Below are positions 35,262 through 47,225 of a stretch of DNA of 64,000 nucleotides, one piece after another; the first letter of the stretch is position 1, and every line of letters starts with the position of its first letter. The position numbers and the translations under genes are program-made. The DNA comes from Salvia splendens (lineage: Eukaryota > Streptophyta > Magnoliopsida > Lamiales > Lamiaceae). A model generated the notes under the pieces. That model did no database searches and had not been told where the DNA came from. It worked only from the letters and a program-made list of their open reading frames with translations. The DNA is taken from assembly GCF_004379255.2 (NCBI RefSeq), contig NC_056039.1:20225883-20289882 (forward strand). Reading direction: 5' to 3'.

Positions 35262-38200
35262 TACGTGGGTTTATTTTGCGTATTGAGTGTGCGTAGCGCA
35301 TTATATGTATTGTGTATATGTTTGCTCGTGTTCATTTTGTGTGTAGCGCAATGTTTGTATTTGAGTATAGTGTGTGTATATATATGTGAAGTGTTTAGTG
35401 TAGTGTGTGTAGTATGTGCGTAATATGTTTATTGTCTAATACTGTGTAATTTCCTTACATGTTCCCTTACAACGAATGTATTTTTTTGTTTACTGTGTTT
35501 TTTTCTTATAGTGTATGTGTTAGTATATAGTGTGTATTTTTTATAAAATGTTTTTAGTAGGCAATGTGTTGTATTTTTTTGTATTGTATGTATTATGTGT
35601 ATGTGTGTGCAAGTGTATGTATATTGTGTTAAGCGTTTGGTATTGTGTGTATTTTTTGTATAGCAATTTGTATGTAATATATATGGTTTGTGTATGTGGG
35701 TTTATTTTACGTATTGAGTGTGTGTAGCGCATTATATGTATTGTGTATATGTGTGCTCGTGTTCATTTTGTTTTGTGTGTAGCGCAATGTTTGTATTTTG
35801 AGTATAGTGTGTGTATATATATGAAGTGTTTAGTGTAGTGTGTGTAGTATGTGCGTAATATGTTTATTGTGTAATACTGTGTAATTTCCTTACATGTTCC
35901 CTTACACAAATGTATGTTTTGTTTACTTTGTGTTTTTTTCTTATAGTGTATGTGTTAGTATATAGTGTGTATTTTTTATAAAATGTTTTAGTAGCCATGT
36001 GTTGTATTTTTTTGTATTGTATGTATTATGTGTATGTGTGTGCAGTGTATGTATATTGTGTTAAGTGTTTGTATAGTGTGTATTTATTGTATAGCAATGT
36101 GTATGTAATATATATGGTTTGTGTATGTGGGTTTATTTTGCGTATTGAGTGTGTGTAGCGCATTATATGTATTGTGTGTATATGTGTGCTCGTGTTAATT
36201 TTGTGTGTAGCTCAATGTTTGTATTTGAGTATAGTGTGCGTATATATATGTGAAGTGTTTAGTGTAGTGTCTAGTATGTGCGTAATATGTTTATTTGTAA
36301 TACTGTAATTTCATTACATGTTCCCTTACACGAATGTATTTTTTGTTTACTTTATGTTTTTTCTTATAGTGTATGTGTTAGTATATAGTGTGTATTTTTT
36401 TATAAAATGTTTTTAGTAGCCATGTGTTGTATTTTTTTGTATTGTATGTATATGTGTATGTGTGTGCAGTGTATGTATATTGTGTTAAGTGTTTGTATAG
36501 TGTGTATTTTTTGTATAGCAATGTGTATGTAATATATATGGTTTGTGTACGTGGGTTTATTTTGCGTATTGAGTGTGTGTAGCGCATTATATGTATTGTG
36601 TATATGTGTGCTCGTGTTCATTTTGTGTATAGTGTTTGTGTAATGTGTGTATTATGTGCATAATGTGTTTTGCGTGTATTTTCCCTACTATATTAGTATG
36701 CTTTGTGTTTCTTTTTATAGGGTATGTGTTTGTATAGTGTGCAGTTTGTATTGTATGTATTTTTCCTAGCTCTGTGTATTTGTTTTCTTTTTGTAGTATG
36801 TGTGTTCGTATAGTGTGTTTGCAGCTTGTGAAATTTGTAGTGTATAGTGTCAACGTATGTGTGTTCGTGTTATGTGTGTATAGTGTGTATTTATGTTTAA
36901 AGTGAGAGTGTGTAATGTAAAGTATATAGTGCGTGAAGTGTATATATAGTTGTGGAGTGTGAATAATGTGTATTTTTTGTATAATGTGCATAGTGTTGTA
37001 TTCTAAAATACAGGGCATTTGTAGTATGTGTTAGTGTGTTTTTTTGTGTATGTGTGCGGGGTGGTGTATATTTTGTGTATGAATGTGTATAGTGTGTATT
37101 TTGTGTGAAAAGTGTATGTATTATGTATAACATGTGTAGTTGTGCATAGTTCTGTGTTTTTTCGGTGTAGTGTGTGTATTGTATGCATTTTGTATATATA
37201 CGTATGGTGCATTGTGTGTTCTTTGTGTGTGTATATTGTGTTGTATGTTGTGCCAAGTGCATAGTGCCAGTATAGTGCCAGTAGCGTGTATTTTATCTAT
37301 ATGTTGTATTTTTTATGTTTAGTATAGGAAAAATGTGTGCAATGTGTGTATTTTTTATAGTGTATGATTTTGAGTATAATTATATTTAGTATGTGTGTAG
37401 TGTATGTATATTTGTATAACGTGTGTATAGTGAGGTGTTTATATTGTGTATCGAGTAGATATTTTATGTACTGTGTGTATTGTGAATATGTAGTCAGCTA
37501 AATGTGTTTTTTTTCTATAGTTTGTGATTTTGTGTATAATGTGTTTAGTATGTATGTAATGTGTGTATAGCGTGGTGTTTATATTGTGTATAGTGTAGAT
37601 ATTTTGTGCACTGCGTGTATATTGTGGATTGTGTATGTGTAGTGCACGCAATGTTTGTATTTGAAGTATTGCGTGGTATGTGAAGTGTGTGTTGTGTGTA
37701 GCGTGTGTTTGTGCATTTTTCAATGCATATATTTTGAATATACTGGCATTTTATGTAGTATGTGTATTGTGTGTGTGCAGTGTATGTGGCAGTGTATATA
37801 TATACTTGGTTGTTTTTTGTCCAAGTGTGTGTACAATGTGTGTGTTTTGTATAGCAATGTGTGTGCAACATTTTGTGTTTTGTGTATTATTTGTGTTTAT
37901 TTTGTGTATTGAGTGTGTGTGTATCGTAGTGTATGTATTTTGTGTATTGTGTGCAATATAAGTAGTGTGTGTTCTTTGTGTATGTGTGCGGTGTATATTT
38001 TGTGTTTCAGTGTGTATATCATGTGTATTTTGTGCATTGTATATATTTTTTGTGTAAAGTGTATGTATTATGTATAACATGTATAGTTTGTGTATAATGT
38101 GTGTATTTTTTGTGCAGTGGTTGTGCTTGTTTTGTTACACGTGTGCATTGTATGTATTGTGTATACAAATGTGTGCATTGTATGTATTTGTATATGCATC

Positions 38201-38777
38201 TGCATGGTGTTCTTTGTGTATTGTGTGTATTGTGTGTAGTATGTGCTATGTGAGCATGTTGTGGCCGTGGTGTGTATTTTATCTATATTATTTAGTTTTT
38301 TTTGTTTAGTATGTATAATGTGTGCATTTTTTATAGTATGTGATTTTGTGTATCGTGTGTTTAGTATGTGTGTAGTGTGTGTATTTTTTGTATAATGTGT
38401 GTATAGCGTGTGTTTATATTGTGTATAGTGTAGATATTTTGTGTACTGTGCGTATTGTATATGAGTAGCGCAATGTTTTGTATTTGAATATAGTGTGTGA
38501 ATATATGTAAAGTGCGTGTTGTGTTTGTGTGTTTTATAGCAATGAGTGTGCAACATGTAGGGTATCGTGTGTTTAGTATGTGTGTAGTGTGTGTATTTTT
38601 GTATAATGTGTGTATAGCGTGGTGTTTATATTGTGTATAGTGTAGATATTTTGTGTACTGTGCGTATTGTATATGAGTAGCGCAATGTTTTGTATTTTGA
38701 ATATAGTGTGTGAATATATGTAAAGTGCGTGTTGTGTTTGTGTGTTTTATAGCAATGAGTGTGCAACATGTAGGGTA
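35262..38777 (+). repeat. 3.5-kb GT-rich satellite-like array
   Basis: The plus strand is almost entirely G, T and A in variants of tgtgtatt, tagtgtgtgt and tgtgtagcgc. There is higher-order structure. Units of about 431 bp start near 35262, 35693 and 36124, with a truncated one at 36547, each opening gtgggtttatttt(g/a)cgtattgag. The region 37330-37680 is related to the 212-bp pair at 38350. CA-rich open frames on the minus strand (up to 162 codons, rich in H, T, Y, I) are products of the repeat. The array separates the Copia gag from the pol relic. Confidence 0.85.
38350..38773 (+). repeat. Two tandem 212-bp units at the end of the GT-rich array
   Basis: Copies at 38350-38561 and 38562-38773, both from gtatcgtgtgtttagtatg to gtgcaacatgtaggg, almost identical. 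Confidence 0.85.
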
Positions 38778-38814
38778 AAAAATTAAACAGGTTTTAGATA
38801 AATCAACTTTAAAA

Positions 38815-39640
38815 CCCAATAAGATAAAAAAAAAGGCAAAACACAGTCATAGAAAACAAACTTTAAGCTGACCATTTTTTATTTATTTTCACGCTTGATC
38901 ATCTAAAAATACGAACAAACCGAGAACTTTATTGACCGATGAAATTGTGGTAGGTTGTAGATCATTGAAATTTAGAATTGTATGGGTTCAATTTATTTCT
39001 CCATCTAATAGGAATACAACCAATAAATATTAGTAACATAATAGTCATACAAAAAGAGAGTACATAAAAGTAAAGGAACGTAAATGTATTTTTATTGGTA
39101 AGAAACAAGAATCATTCTAAAAACTCCAATAAGATCTGTTGATAAGAAGCAAGAATCATACTAACAATCCCAATAAGATAAAAAGAAAATGGCAAAACAC
39201 ATACCATATGGTCATAGAAAACCTCAATGACTTTTGATTTGGTCATTTAAAAAACACAAAACACACCTAATTTATTGATTGATGAAATTATTGTAGGATG
39301 TAAGTCATTGAGATTTTGAATTCTATGGTTTCAACTTATTTCTCCATGCGATAAGAACACAACCAATAAATATTAGTAATAATCATACAAAAAGAGTACA
39401 TAAAGTAAAAGAATGAAATGTACTACTCCCTCCGTCCCACACATTTTTTTATGGTATGAGATTTTAGGAAGTGTTGTTAGATGGAATAAAGTAGAGAAGA
39501 AAAATGTAGTTGAATATTTTAATAAGGAGAGATGAGGTTATTTTCCAAATTTGGAAAGTGGTCATCTTGATTGTGACAAATAAAAAAGGAAAGGTGACCA
39601 TATTGAATAGGACAGAGCGTTATTGGTAAGGAGCAAGAAT
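38815..39640. repeat. Imperfect ~354-bp tandem duplication, second copy holding a MITE
   Basis: cccaataagata starts at 38815 and 39169, and both units continue through 'ggcaaaacac', 'gtcatagaaaac', 'caaccaataaatattagta' and 'ttggtaag.a.caagaatcat'. The second is interrupted by the MITE at 39426. The corresponding place in the first (about 39091) is empty. Confidence 0.7.
39426..39619. mobile_element. Stowaway-like MITE
   Basis: Starts ctccctccgtcccaca with TA at 39424-39425. The right end aataggacagagcg is decayed. Confidence 0.75.
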
Positions 39641-39896
39641 CATATTTATAAAAAAAATTCTTTTTGAAGAAATTCAATAATGCAATGGAATACAACAGTG
39701 AATAAGTGAGCTATAAGAAATAACATATTTATAGACTGAAATTATAAAAATATTCGAAAACTTCCATATGACATTGATTACCTTAAATAGGCAAAGTAAC
39801 TGTCATATAAATTATTTCTCACTTCGGCTCATAAACGGCTAAACCTTATAATGTTGTAGTTAATCCATATGATTATATTGTGTGTATGCAATATAG

Positions 39897-40144
39897 GGTG
39901 TTTGATCAAATACTAACTTCTTACAGTAATAACTAATAATTAAATATCAATTTTATATGTTAAAAATATCAACACAAAGACATAAATTTATCAATCTTTC
40001 TTGTGTTGATAAATGTCTTTCTATTGATATTTAAATTTACATGTTGTATTGATATAATTATGTCTCTGTGTTGATAATTTTAATACATTGAATTGAAAGT
40101 TATTAGTTATTACTATAAACAAATTAGCACACTAACGCAATCCT
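39897..40144. mobile_element. Palindromic MITE with 8-9 bp target duplication
   Basis: The direct repeat gcaatatag lies at 39888-39896 and 40145-40153. The arms of about 85 bp are inverted repeats (cagtaataactaataa and ttattagttattact; atcaacacaaagac and gtctctgtgttgat). 248 bp, no coding content. The duplication length fits hAT or Mutator derivatives. Confidence 0.7.
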
Positions 40145-41019
40145 GCAATATAGTATAGAAGTAATTTCCGTATTTAAGATTATGGAATAATTTTCTATAA
40201 TAGTGGTAGAATGAATGCTTCATAAATGATTGTATGTATAGTTGGATGTTGGGTCCTTCATATTTCAATATATCAAAAAATAATTGGTAGGATATACCAT
40301 CTCATCATGCCTATGTGGTATGGATGGGCCACTGAAATTTTTTATCATGACGCCATACACCTATATCAAAATCCCATATTAATGCAAATTATTTATTAAT
40401 TTCATTAACTGCGGACCACTGATATTTAATTCAGACATTTTATTTCCTCACACCACAATTAGTGATTAATTAGATTTGTAACGACCATTCACCGCCAAGC
40501 CTCACCTAATAACATTTGCAATACTCTGAACCACTACATTATCATCATTTATTAGAGATTTATAACTGCAATTTATTCCAAATCCATATACGTTAGAATT
40601 ATGCATAAATTTTATAAATATTTAAATTCATATCCAAAGTTCAAAAATATTCAAATTCATACCCAGAATTTATATATATTCAAATTAAAGCTAAAACTCA
40701 CTTTTTATACATGTTTAGATAGATAAGTAGTGTATGATTCATTTTGGGGCGAGAAAATATAATATTCCTTGAGGATGTTGAGTTTAGGGGAAGAAGGTTT
40801 TAAGGGGCCGTACTTTTGAGGAGGAGTCGGTATAGACACCTATTACTGCTTCTAACAATGTTCAGGTATCAATTACTATCATTGAAGAAGAAGCATATTA
40901 AGAACTTCAATTTGATAATGTTGTAAACGTTCAATCTCATGTGGATGAGATCATTTAAAGTCAATCTCAACAACCTCAATTAAGACTCTCGTCAATGGTA
41001 CCACAAATTTTATAAAGTA

Positions 41020-42065
41020 GTTTTTTCATTTGGATTCAGAAAGAATGTCATTGATGGTTGTGCATATCACAAGTTCAGTGGGAGCAAATGCATCTTCTTG
41101 GTATTGCATGTCGATGACATATTAATTGCAATTAATGATAAGGAATATTGCACAACAACAAGAATTACCCTCGAAGAAATTTGAGGTGAAAGATCTTGGG
41201 GGAACCTCTTTTGTATTTGAAATCGAAATAAATTGAGATAGTTCTCGAGATATTCTTCGGTTGTCACAAAAGGGTTATATTGAAGAAAAAGTGCCTAAAG
41301 TATTTGAGATGCATAATTGCAAGTAAAGAAACACCCATATGGCTAAAGGAGACAAACTTAGTCTCATTCAGTGCCCTAAGATAAAACTTGAGATTTAGAA
41401 AATGCAAAAGGTTCCTTATGCTTTGGCTGTTGGGAGCCTAATGTGTGCTCAAGTATGTATTAGACCCAATTTGGTTTTTATTGTTAATATGTTGGGCAAA
41501 TATCTCAGTAACCCGATATGGATAATTAGGAAACAACAAAACGGGTTGTGAGATACTACAGAGAACTAAGCATTACATGCTCCCATATAGAAAAATCAGA
41601 TCATTTGGAGAGATCATTAGGCATTCATTGATTCTGATTTTGTAAGATGCCAATACAGAAAATGATCCATTTTTTTAAGTTTCGTACGTCTGTTGGTTGT
41701 GGAGCCATTTCGTGGAGAAGTGTTGAGCAAACACTTGTATCACCTTCTGCTATGACAACAGTATTCGTAACTTGTTTTGGGGCATCTAGTAATTAAATAT
41801 GACTGCAAATTGTCACGAGACTACATATTGTTAAAGTATTAAAAGACCACTAAAGTTATGTTGTGACAATAACCCTGCAGTGTTAAGCAATAGGAGCTCT
41901 AGTGTCATAGCTTCCTGGTTGTAAATAAAAAGTTCGGAATGGAAAAATTTCTATAGAGCATATAGGAACGGATTTGATGATTGCATATCCGCTCATTAAG
42001 GGACTATCACTCAAGGTCTTTCATGGGCATGTAGCCCAAATGGGTATTATGTTGTTTAAGGGTAC
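41020..42065 (+). pseudogene. Copia RT/RNase H pseudogene, copy 1
   Basis: SFGFRKNVIDGCAYHKF and FLVLHVDDILIAIND (the YVDD box reads HVDD at 41107-41118) identify Copia reverse transcriptase. KKFEVKDLGG, YALAVGSLMCAQVCIRPNLV and MLGKYLSNP follow in order. The RNase H and C-terminal end are recognisable by short frames (SDFV, CDNNPAV, ISIEHIGTDLMIA-like). Many stops. Part of the 31246-42882 element. Confidence 0.8.
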
Positions 42066-42481
42066 TTCCGTTCAGTGAGAGTAGTTTTGGTTATTACTCT
42101 ATATTGTGTTTTGAACATGAAGTTATAAAGTCATGTCATTCTCTGCAAAAATAAAGTATTGTGTTTTGTCCATTACTTGTGTTTTTTGTTTTGGTTTGAT
42201 CTCACTAAGGATTTGGGAGGATCAGTTGGAAATAGGCATGTATGATCACCTTGCATGAAATTTTCATGCTACACTCCATAATTGATCTGTTGTTGATTAT
42301 GTTTGCATATGTGATTACTGATGGGTTTAATCATAAAAAAGTATGGTGACTGCGTCTTTAGTCCTATGCCGATATGGTTGACAATAAGATTGTTCGGAAA
42401 TACACTATGCGATATCATATTTGAGCGCTCATTCGGTTTGTACACATTTATTTTGTGTTATGTGTTGCCCAAGTGAGAGAT

Positions 42482-42882
42482 TGTTAGAAATTTGGGCTTC
42501 CACATGACTAATTTAATGTGTATGACTATCTTTCAGTTGCCCAATTAAAGTGATCCTATAAAGATTAAAGTTTGGGCTAAAGTGTATTTATTTGTTATGG
42601 AAATAAGTGTATACCATTTTGTGATTTTCTATTTGTTGAGAGACCGGATAAAAAATAAAGGATCTTATATTTATATAAATATAAAATTAGGTTATGGTCC
42701 CCAGACGCCAGAAGAATATTTGATATCTCTGTATTCTCTCATAGCCGCTGCAAAGCAATTCCTGCCGTTCAATTCTAGATGGATCAAGGCGCTTCCGCTT
42801 TACAGTTTGTGCTCCTTCTCCATCATTCTTGGTTAATCATCATAGAGAGGTTTATGTAATGGTTCACTTAATTATTCTAACA
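42482..42882 (+). repeat. Copia 3' LTR (copy 1 of the segmental duplication)
   Basis: 401 bp, preceded by gcccaagtgagagat and followed by the target duplication cggtg. It lacks the 42-bp block of the 5' LTR and has a private 2-nt deletion (aaggcgcttcc) not shared by the copy at 51578. Confidence 0.85.
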
Positions 42883-44004
42883 CGGTGGTTTTCAAGTTTC
42901 CCAATGTATGCATACACGTTCTAAGTGTGAATTGGTTTGTTAGTTCCACGTTGAAATCAAGAGGTTCCGACTTAGAGAGACTTCCTGGTAGTTCCACTAG
43001 AGTTCCAAGATAATCCTGTTTTTGAAAATACTTCAAGAAACAGTTCAGATACTAGTTTTAAGGTTATGGTAAACCATGCACAACGGAAGACATGTATAAA
43101 TAAATCAATCAAATAAATGATCTATTTGACTTATTATGGGATCAATTAAACTCACATGTTAAACAAATAATAGCATGCTAGGATGCAAATAACTCATGTA
43201 TAAAGAATATAGATCCTAAATCATGAATTCTATGGTTTAGAATTACCAAATAGCTTGTCCAAAGAATTGAAGATTGCTCGCCCCTTCTCAACGTGAAGAT
43301 ATTCAGAACTCGAACATACATCTTTCGACTGTCTCTCAAACTCAAAGTTTGATCTTTGTGTGGGCAAAACTCATCAAACATGAAAGACCCAGAAATAAGA
43401 CATAATTTTAACTATAAGTTTAATTTTTTTCAAATGTACTTGCCAACTTAGATTTATAAACTTCGCTACTGTAAAAATAATTTAAATCATAAATAGCTTA
43501 CATGTTTATATTTCTTGATTAATTTTGTTTCCAAAACAATTCTTTATAATCAATTACCGCTTTAGAAATTATTATTTTGTTCAAAATTAAATATTAAAAA
43601 CACTTCGAATATACTCTCGATCATTCATATAGTCTCGATTCTTTGAATATTCTTGATTTCTATGAAACTCAATCATTGATTTTCTTTAAAACTTATCGAT
43701 ATCGTAAGAAATTAAAATAAAATTCTCATGCTTAACATCCATGGTACGTTTTCTAATTTTATAATTTTTTCTAAAAATATGAGTCAGTCAAAACTTAATT
43801 ACCATACTTTTGGCTACTGACTAATGCAATGTGATATAATCATTTTTAGCTAAAAATGATACATGAAGCGATGTGCCTTTGTTCTAAACAATAATCATAA
43901 TTTTTAACAAAATCAATCACCTCAAATGAAACTACATTACGGTAATTGGAAATATGCAAATTAATGTCATTTTGTTTTTAAGTAATAAAAATCTATTCTA
44001 CATA
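42883..44004. other. Flank of the Copia insertion, copy 1
   Basis: Non-coding, AT-rich after 43400. The part 42890-43380 (ggttttcaagtttcccaatg ... acaacggaagacat) looks like decayed LTR sequence, but no boundaries could be set. The minus-strand 67-codon frame at 43178-43381 has no recognised family. Confidence 0.35.
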
Positions 44005-44246
44005 CTCCCTATGTCCCATAGAAATAAGCCAATATTTACTTTATTTACTTTTTTATCCGTCTCATACAAATAGTTCATATCCATTTATGACAACTTTTTT
44101 CTCATTCTCTTTTACTTTATCATTTGAGGGTCCACCATCCATTATACAATTTCAATTATTTTTTCTCCTTCTCTCATACGTTACTAATTACACATTAAAA
44201 CTCGTCTCAATCCCAAATGACATATTTCTGTGGGACGAAGGAAGTG
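44005..44246. mobile_element. Stowaway-like MITE, copy 1
   Basis: ctccctatgtccca ... tgggacgaaggaag, TA at 44003-44004. The right TA is decayed. Same element at 53102 in copy 2. Confidence 0.75.
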
Positions 44247-44383
44247 TTATATAATGGTATTAAAAGTAATAATTATGAGTTCATATTACCTAATTATGTA
44301 CTCAACTTAAAAATCAATTCTATGCATTATACAATTGTATTAAAATTAATAATTATGAGTTCCATATATTATCAAATTATGTA

Positions 44384-44599
44384 CTTCATTCGTCCTACTT
44401 TACGGAGTCCCATATTAGTTTGGCACGAATTTTAAGAAATGTAAACGAAAGTTGGTGGAAAAAAGATAGTGGATTGTGAGTCATACTTTTATATATTAAT
44501 TTTATAATAAAATATGACTGGAAAAAGGTTAGTGGAATATAAGGTCTATTACAATTTTCAAACTGGGATGCCGGGATTGCTAAAGTGGTACAAAGGGAG
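44384..44599. mobile_element. Stowaway-like MITE, copy 1
   Basis: cttcattcgtcctac ... gtggtacaaagggag, TA at 44382-44383 and 44600-44601. Same element at 53481-53696 in copy 2. Confidence 0.75.
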
Positions 44600-45226
44600 T
44601 AGTAATTATTTAATTGCTATTAAAATGTGTACAATCTAATTTTAGTGAAGTAAACAAGTGCATTTCACCGTGGGCCCCCCAATTTAATTTGAATTTCAAG
44701 TTCCGAAGTTGTTGTAATTTCAAATTGAGGAGTGCGTCGGTCGGACAACGAGGATGAGAGCAGGAGAGAGAGAAGAAAGTTGAAGGCTTTTGGCAAGGCA
44801 AGGGCTCTATACCTAGTAGTTCTGCCAGGGATGGAACCAAAAAATTATTTATAACCGATGCTGAAATTATAAAATAATATATTTATACATTTATTTAAGA
44901 TGATATTTCAATATTCTCGCCTTCTTTATTTATTCTACAAATTTATAGAATAATAAAAATACAAATACATAATGAATTTGAAATACAAAATTTAATACTT
45001 TTTTATATGAGATAATAGTAATTCAAATAGTAAAATTTAGTAAAATATTAGTTTTGGTTGGTCTTCTAACCGTTGAAATCATGATATCAAATTACAAACT
45101 AAAAAAAAATCAATTATCAACTGATTACGAGATGTTGTTTTTGATGATATCTAAAACAATAATGTTATATACACGAAAAAAGAAGAAAATTGTATTCTAA
45201 TAAAAAATTAAAAATCATAATTAATA
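44600..45226. other. AT-rich stretch between MITEs, copy 1
   Basis: No gene seen. A 76-codon minus-strand frame (44610-44840) is also open in copy 2 but has no recognised family. Confidence 0.3.
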
Positions 45227-45438
45227 CTCCATCCGCCCCTCAAGAACATGCACTCTTTCCTTTTTAGTCCATCCCACAAGAATATGTACTTTCTAATTTT
45301 GGAAAGTCTTTTCTCTCTAATGAGGTGAGACTCATTCTCCACTAACAATACTTTATTTACTATTTCTCTCTACCTCTCTCCTACTTCATCATTTTATATT
45401 AAAACACGTGTCGATCCCAAAGTGCATATTCGAGGGAG
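45227..45438. mobile_element. Stowaway-like MITE, copy 1
   Basis: ctccatccgcccctcaagaa ... attcgagggag, TA on both sides (45225-45226, 45439-45440). Same element at 54319-54530. Confidence 0.75.
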
Positions 45439-45554
45439 TATACAATTTCACATAAATTCACTAGAAAACAAATTTTTACTAATATTTTATATAGTATTGT
45501 TAAATAGATACATATAAACTGTGAATTATGGAGATATGCAAAATAAAAGTAATA

Positions 45555-45922
45555 ATATGCTACATTTCTAGTGTGAGTTCATTATATGAGCACCACTCTC
45601 ATTTGATGCCATTTACCGTTGTTTGTTTCGATTTAAAATTAAATAAATTTGATTCTAATCCTTTAAAAAATATTATTGAAAATTTTAATTTTATAAAATT
45701 CATAAAAGTCAAAGCTTAATTGTTATTTTATTAATTTATTTGAAATTATAGAGAAAACAAGCAAATCGAACTGTGATTTATATGAATTTTTTGAAATTAA
45801 AATTTTCAATAACATTTTTCAAAGTATTAGAATCAAACTAAATATATAAATAAAAACGAACAACGGTAAACGAGAATCAAACGAGAGTGATGCTCGTATA
45901 TAAGTAGAGATATGTAGCATAT
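45555..45922. repeat. Long palindrome (foldback MITE-like), copy 1
   Basis: The left arm from atatgctacat and the right arm ending atgtagcatat pair over about 140-150 bp, with a loop of about 80 bp. A third copy of the arm occurs at 46303-46395 (atatgctacataccttatg). Copy 2 of the duplication has it at 54648-55014. Confidence 0.75.
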
Positions 45923-45942
45923 CATTCCTCTGCAAAATAATA

Positions 45943-46165
45943 CTCCCTCCGTCCCGTGTTACTTGCACTTTTATGATTCGCTTCGTCCCAAACTACTTAC
46001 ACTATATTTATTTTAAATAAGAATCATGGTATTTAATTATAACAGATTAAGTGTTCTTTATTAAGTGATCTCTCATTACACTTAAAATACTAATTTAGTT
46101 ACACTAAAAAATAAATTCCAAATTTACGACCGGAAAAAAAGTGCGAGTAATACGAGACGGAGGAG
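45943..46165. mobile_element. Stowaway-like MITE, copy 1
   Basis: ctccctccgtcccgtgttac ... aatacgagacggaggag, TA at 45941-45942. Same element at 55035-55258. Confidence 0.75.
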
Positions 46166-46590
46166 ACTATTTTAAATATAAACTATAAATGCAAAAACAT
46201 TAGCATGTGTATTATTCCATGCAAATTCGTTTATATTTATGTAATGTATTCCCAAATCTGCAAATTATATTATATTTTTATAATGTATTTCCTGAAATAA
46301 GGAATGATATGCTACATACCTTATGTTAGCAATATTCTCGTGTGACGCATGTTCAACATTGTTCGTTTTGATTTATATATTTTGTATGATTCTAATAGTA
46401 CATCTTTAATATCAATTTGTATTGATTTGTGTTTGTTTTTTAATGGTAAAACACAATGTTTTGTTACAACACAACAAATTACTTCATCATATTATCATAT
46501 TTCTTCATGGTATACTTTAATCTCTTCTTCAATCACATTTATGGTTAAAGCACAATATTCAGTTAAAGCTACCAAATTACATCATTTTAG

Positions 46591-47225
46591 AATAAATTTA
46601 TTCATCTTATATTTTAATAAGTTCACCCTAATACAGAACGATTTTATGTTCAACTGAAACTAGTTTCAAAAATCCAATACGCATAACTTCATCAAGTTAA
46701 ATAATAGAACTAACAACAAATACATTTACGTTCTGGTAAAATTAATTAAGTTACAACATACCTAATATCTAGATATATTTACGCTTCACCACAAATGAAA
46801 TGCAGTCACATCATACCAAATCACTTCATCTAATAAACAACATTTTTCATCGTATAATGAAATAAGTTGACCTAAATATGGGATCATTTTATGTTAATAC
46901 TCCTATAAATTTAGAAATAAATTTATTCATCTTATATTTTAATAAGTTCACCCTAATACAGAACGATTTTATGTTCAACTGAAACTAGTTTCAAAATCCA
47001 ATACGCATAACTTCGTCGAATTAAATAATAGAACTCACAACAAATATATTGGTAAAATTATAAGTTACAACATACCTAAATATCTAGATATATTTACGCT
47101 TCACCACAAATGAAATGCAGTCACATCATACCAAATCACTTCATCTAATAAACAACATTTTTCATCGTATAATGAAATAAGTTGACCTAAATATGGGATC
47201 ATTTTATGTTAATACTCCTATGAAT
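46591..47225. repeat. 325-bp tandem duplication present only in copy 1
   Basis: Units start aataaatttattcatctta at 46591 and 46916 and end with ttaatactcctat.aat. The matching part of copy 2 (from about 55685) has a single unit, which mixes variants of both copy-1 units. Confidence 0.85.

Larger units (their letters stand above)
31246..42882 (+). mobile_element. Decayed Ty1/copia retrotransposon with nested insertions
   Basis: The LTRs at 31246-31693 and 42482-42882 share tgttagaaatttgggcttcc and end in aaca. A perfect 5-bp duplication cggtg lies at 31241-31245 and 42883-42887, so both LTRs belong to one insertion. The interior holds an initiator-Met-type primer site (cagtatcagacc, about 31696), a broken gag (34634-35253) and a broken RT/RNase H (41020-42065). 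Protease, integrase and most RT sequence are missing, their place taken by a GT-rich array and other repeats. A hAT element sits just after the primer site. 11.6 kb in all. Confidence 0.88.

Noticed and set aside
36378..38819. Many open frames rich in His, Thr, Tyr and Ile (up to 162 codons) on the minus strand
   Set aside because: They arise from the CA-rich complement of the GT-rich array, overlap in several frames and repeat with the array units.
43178..43381. 67-codon minus-strand frame identical at 52276-52479
   Set aside because: Conservation is explained by the segmental duplication, not by selection.
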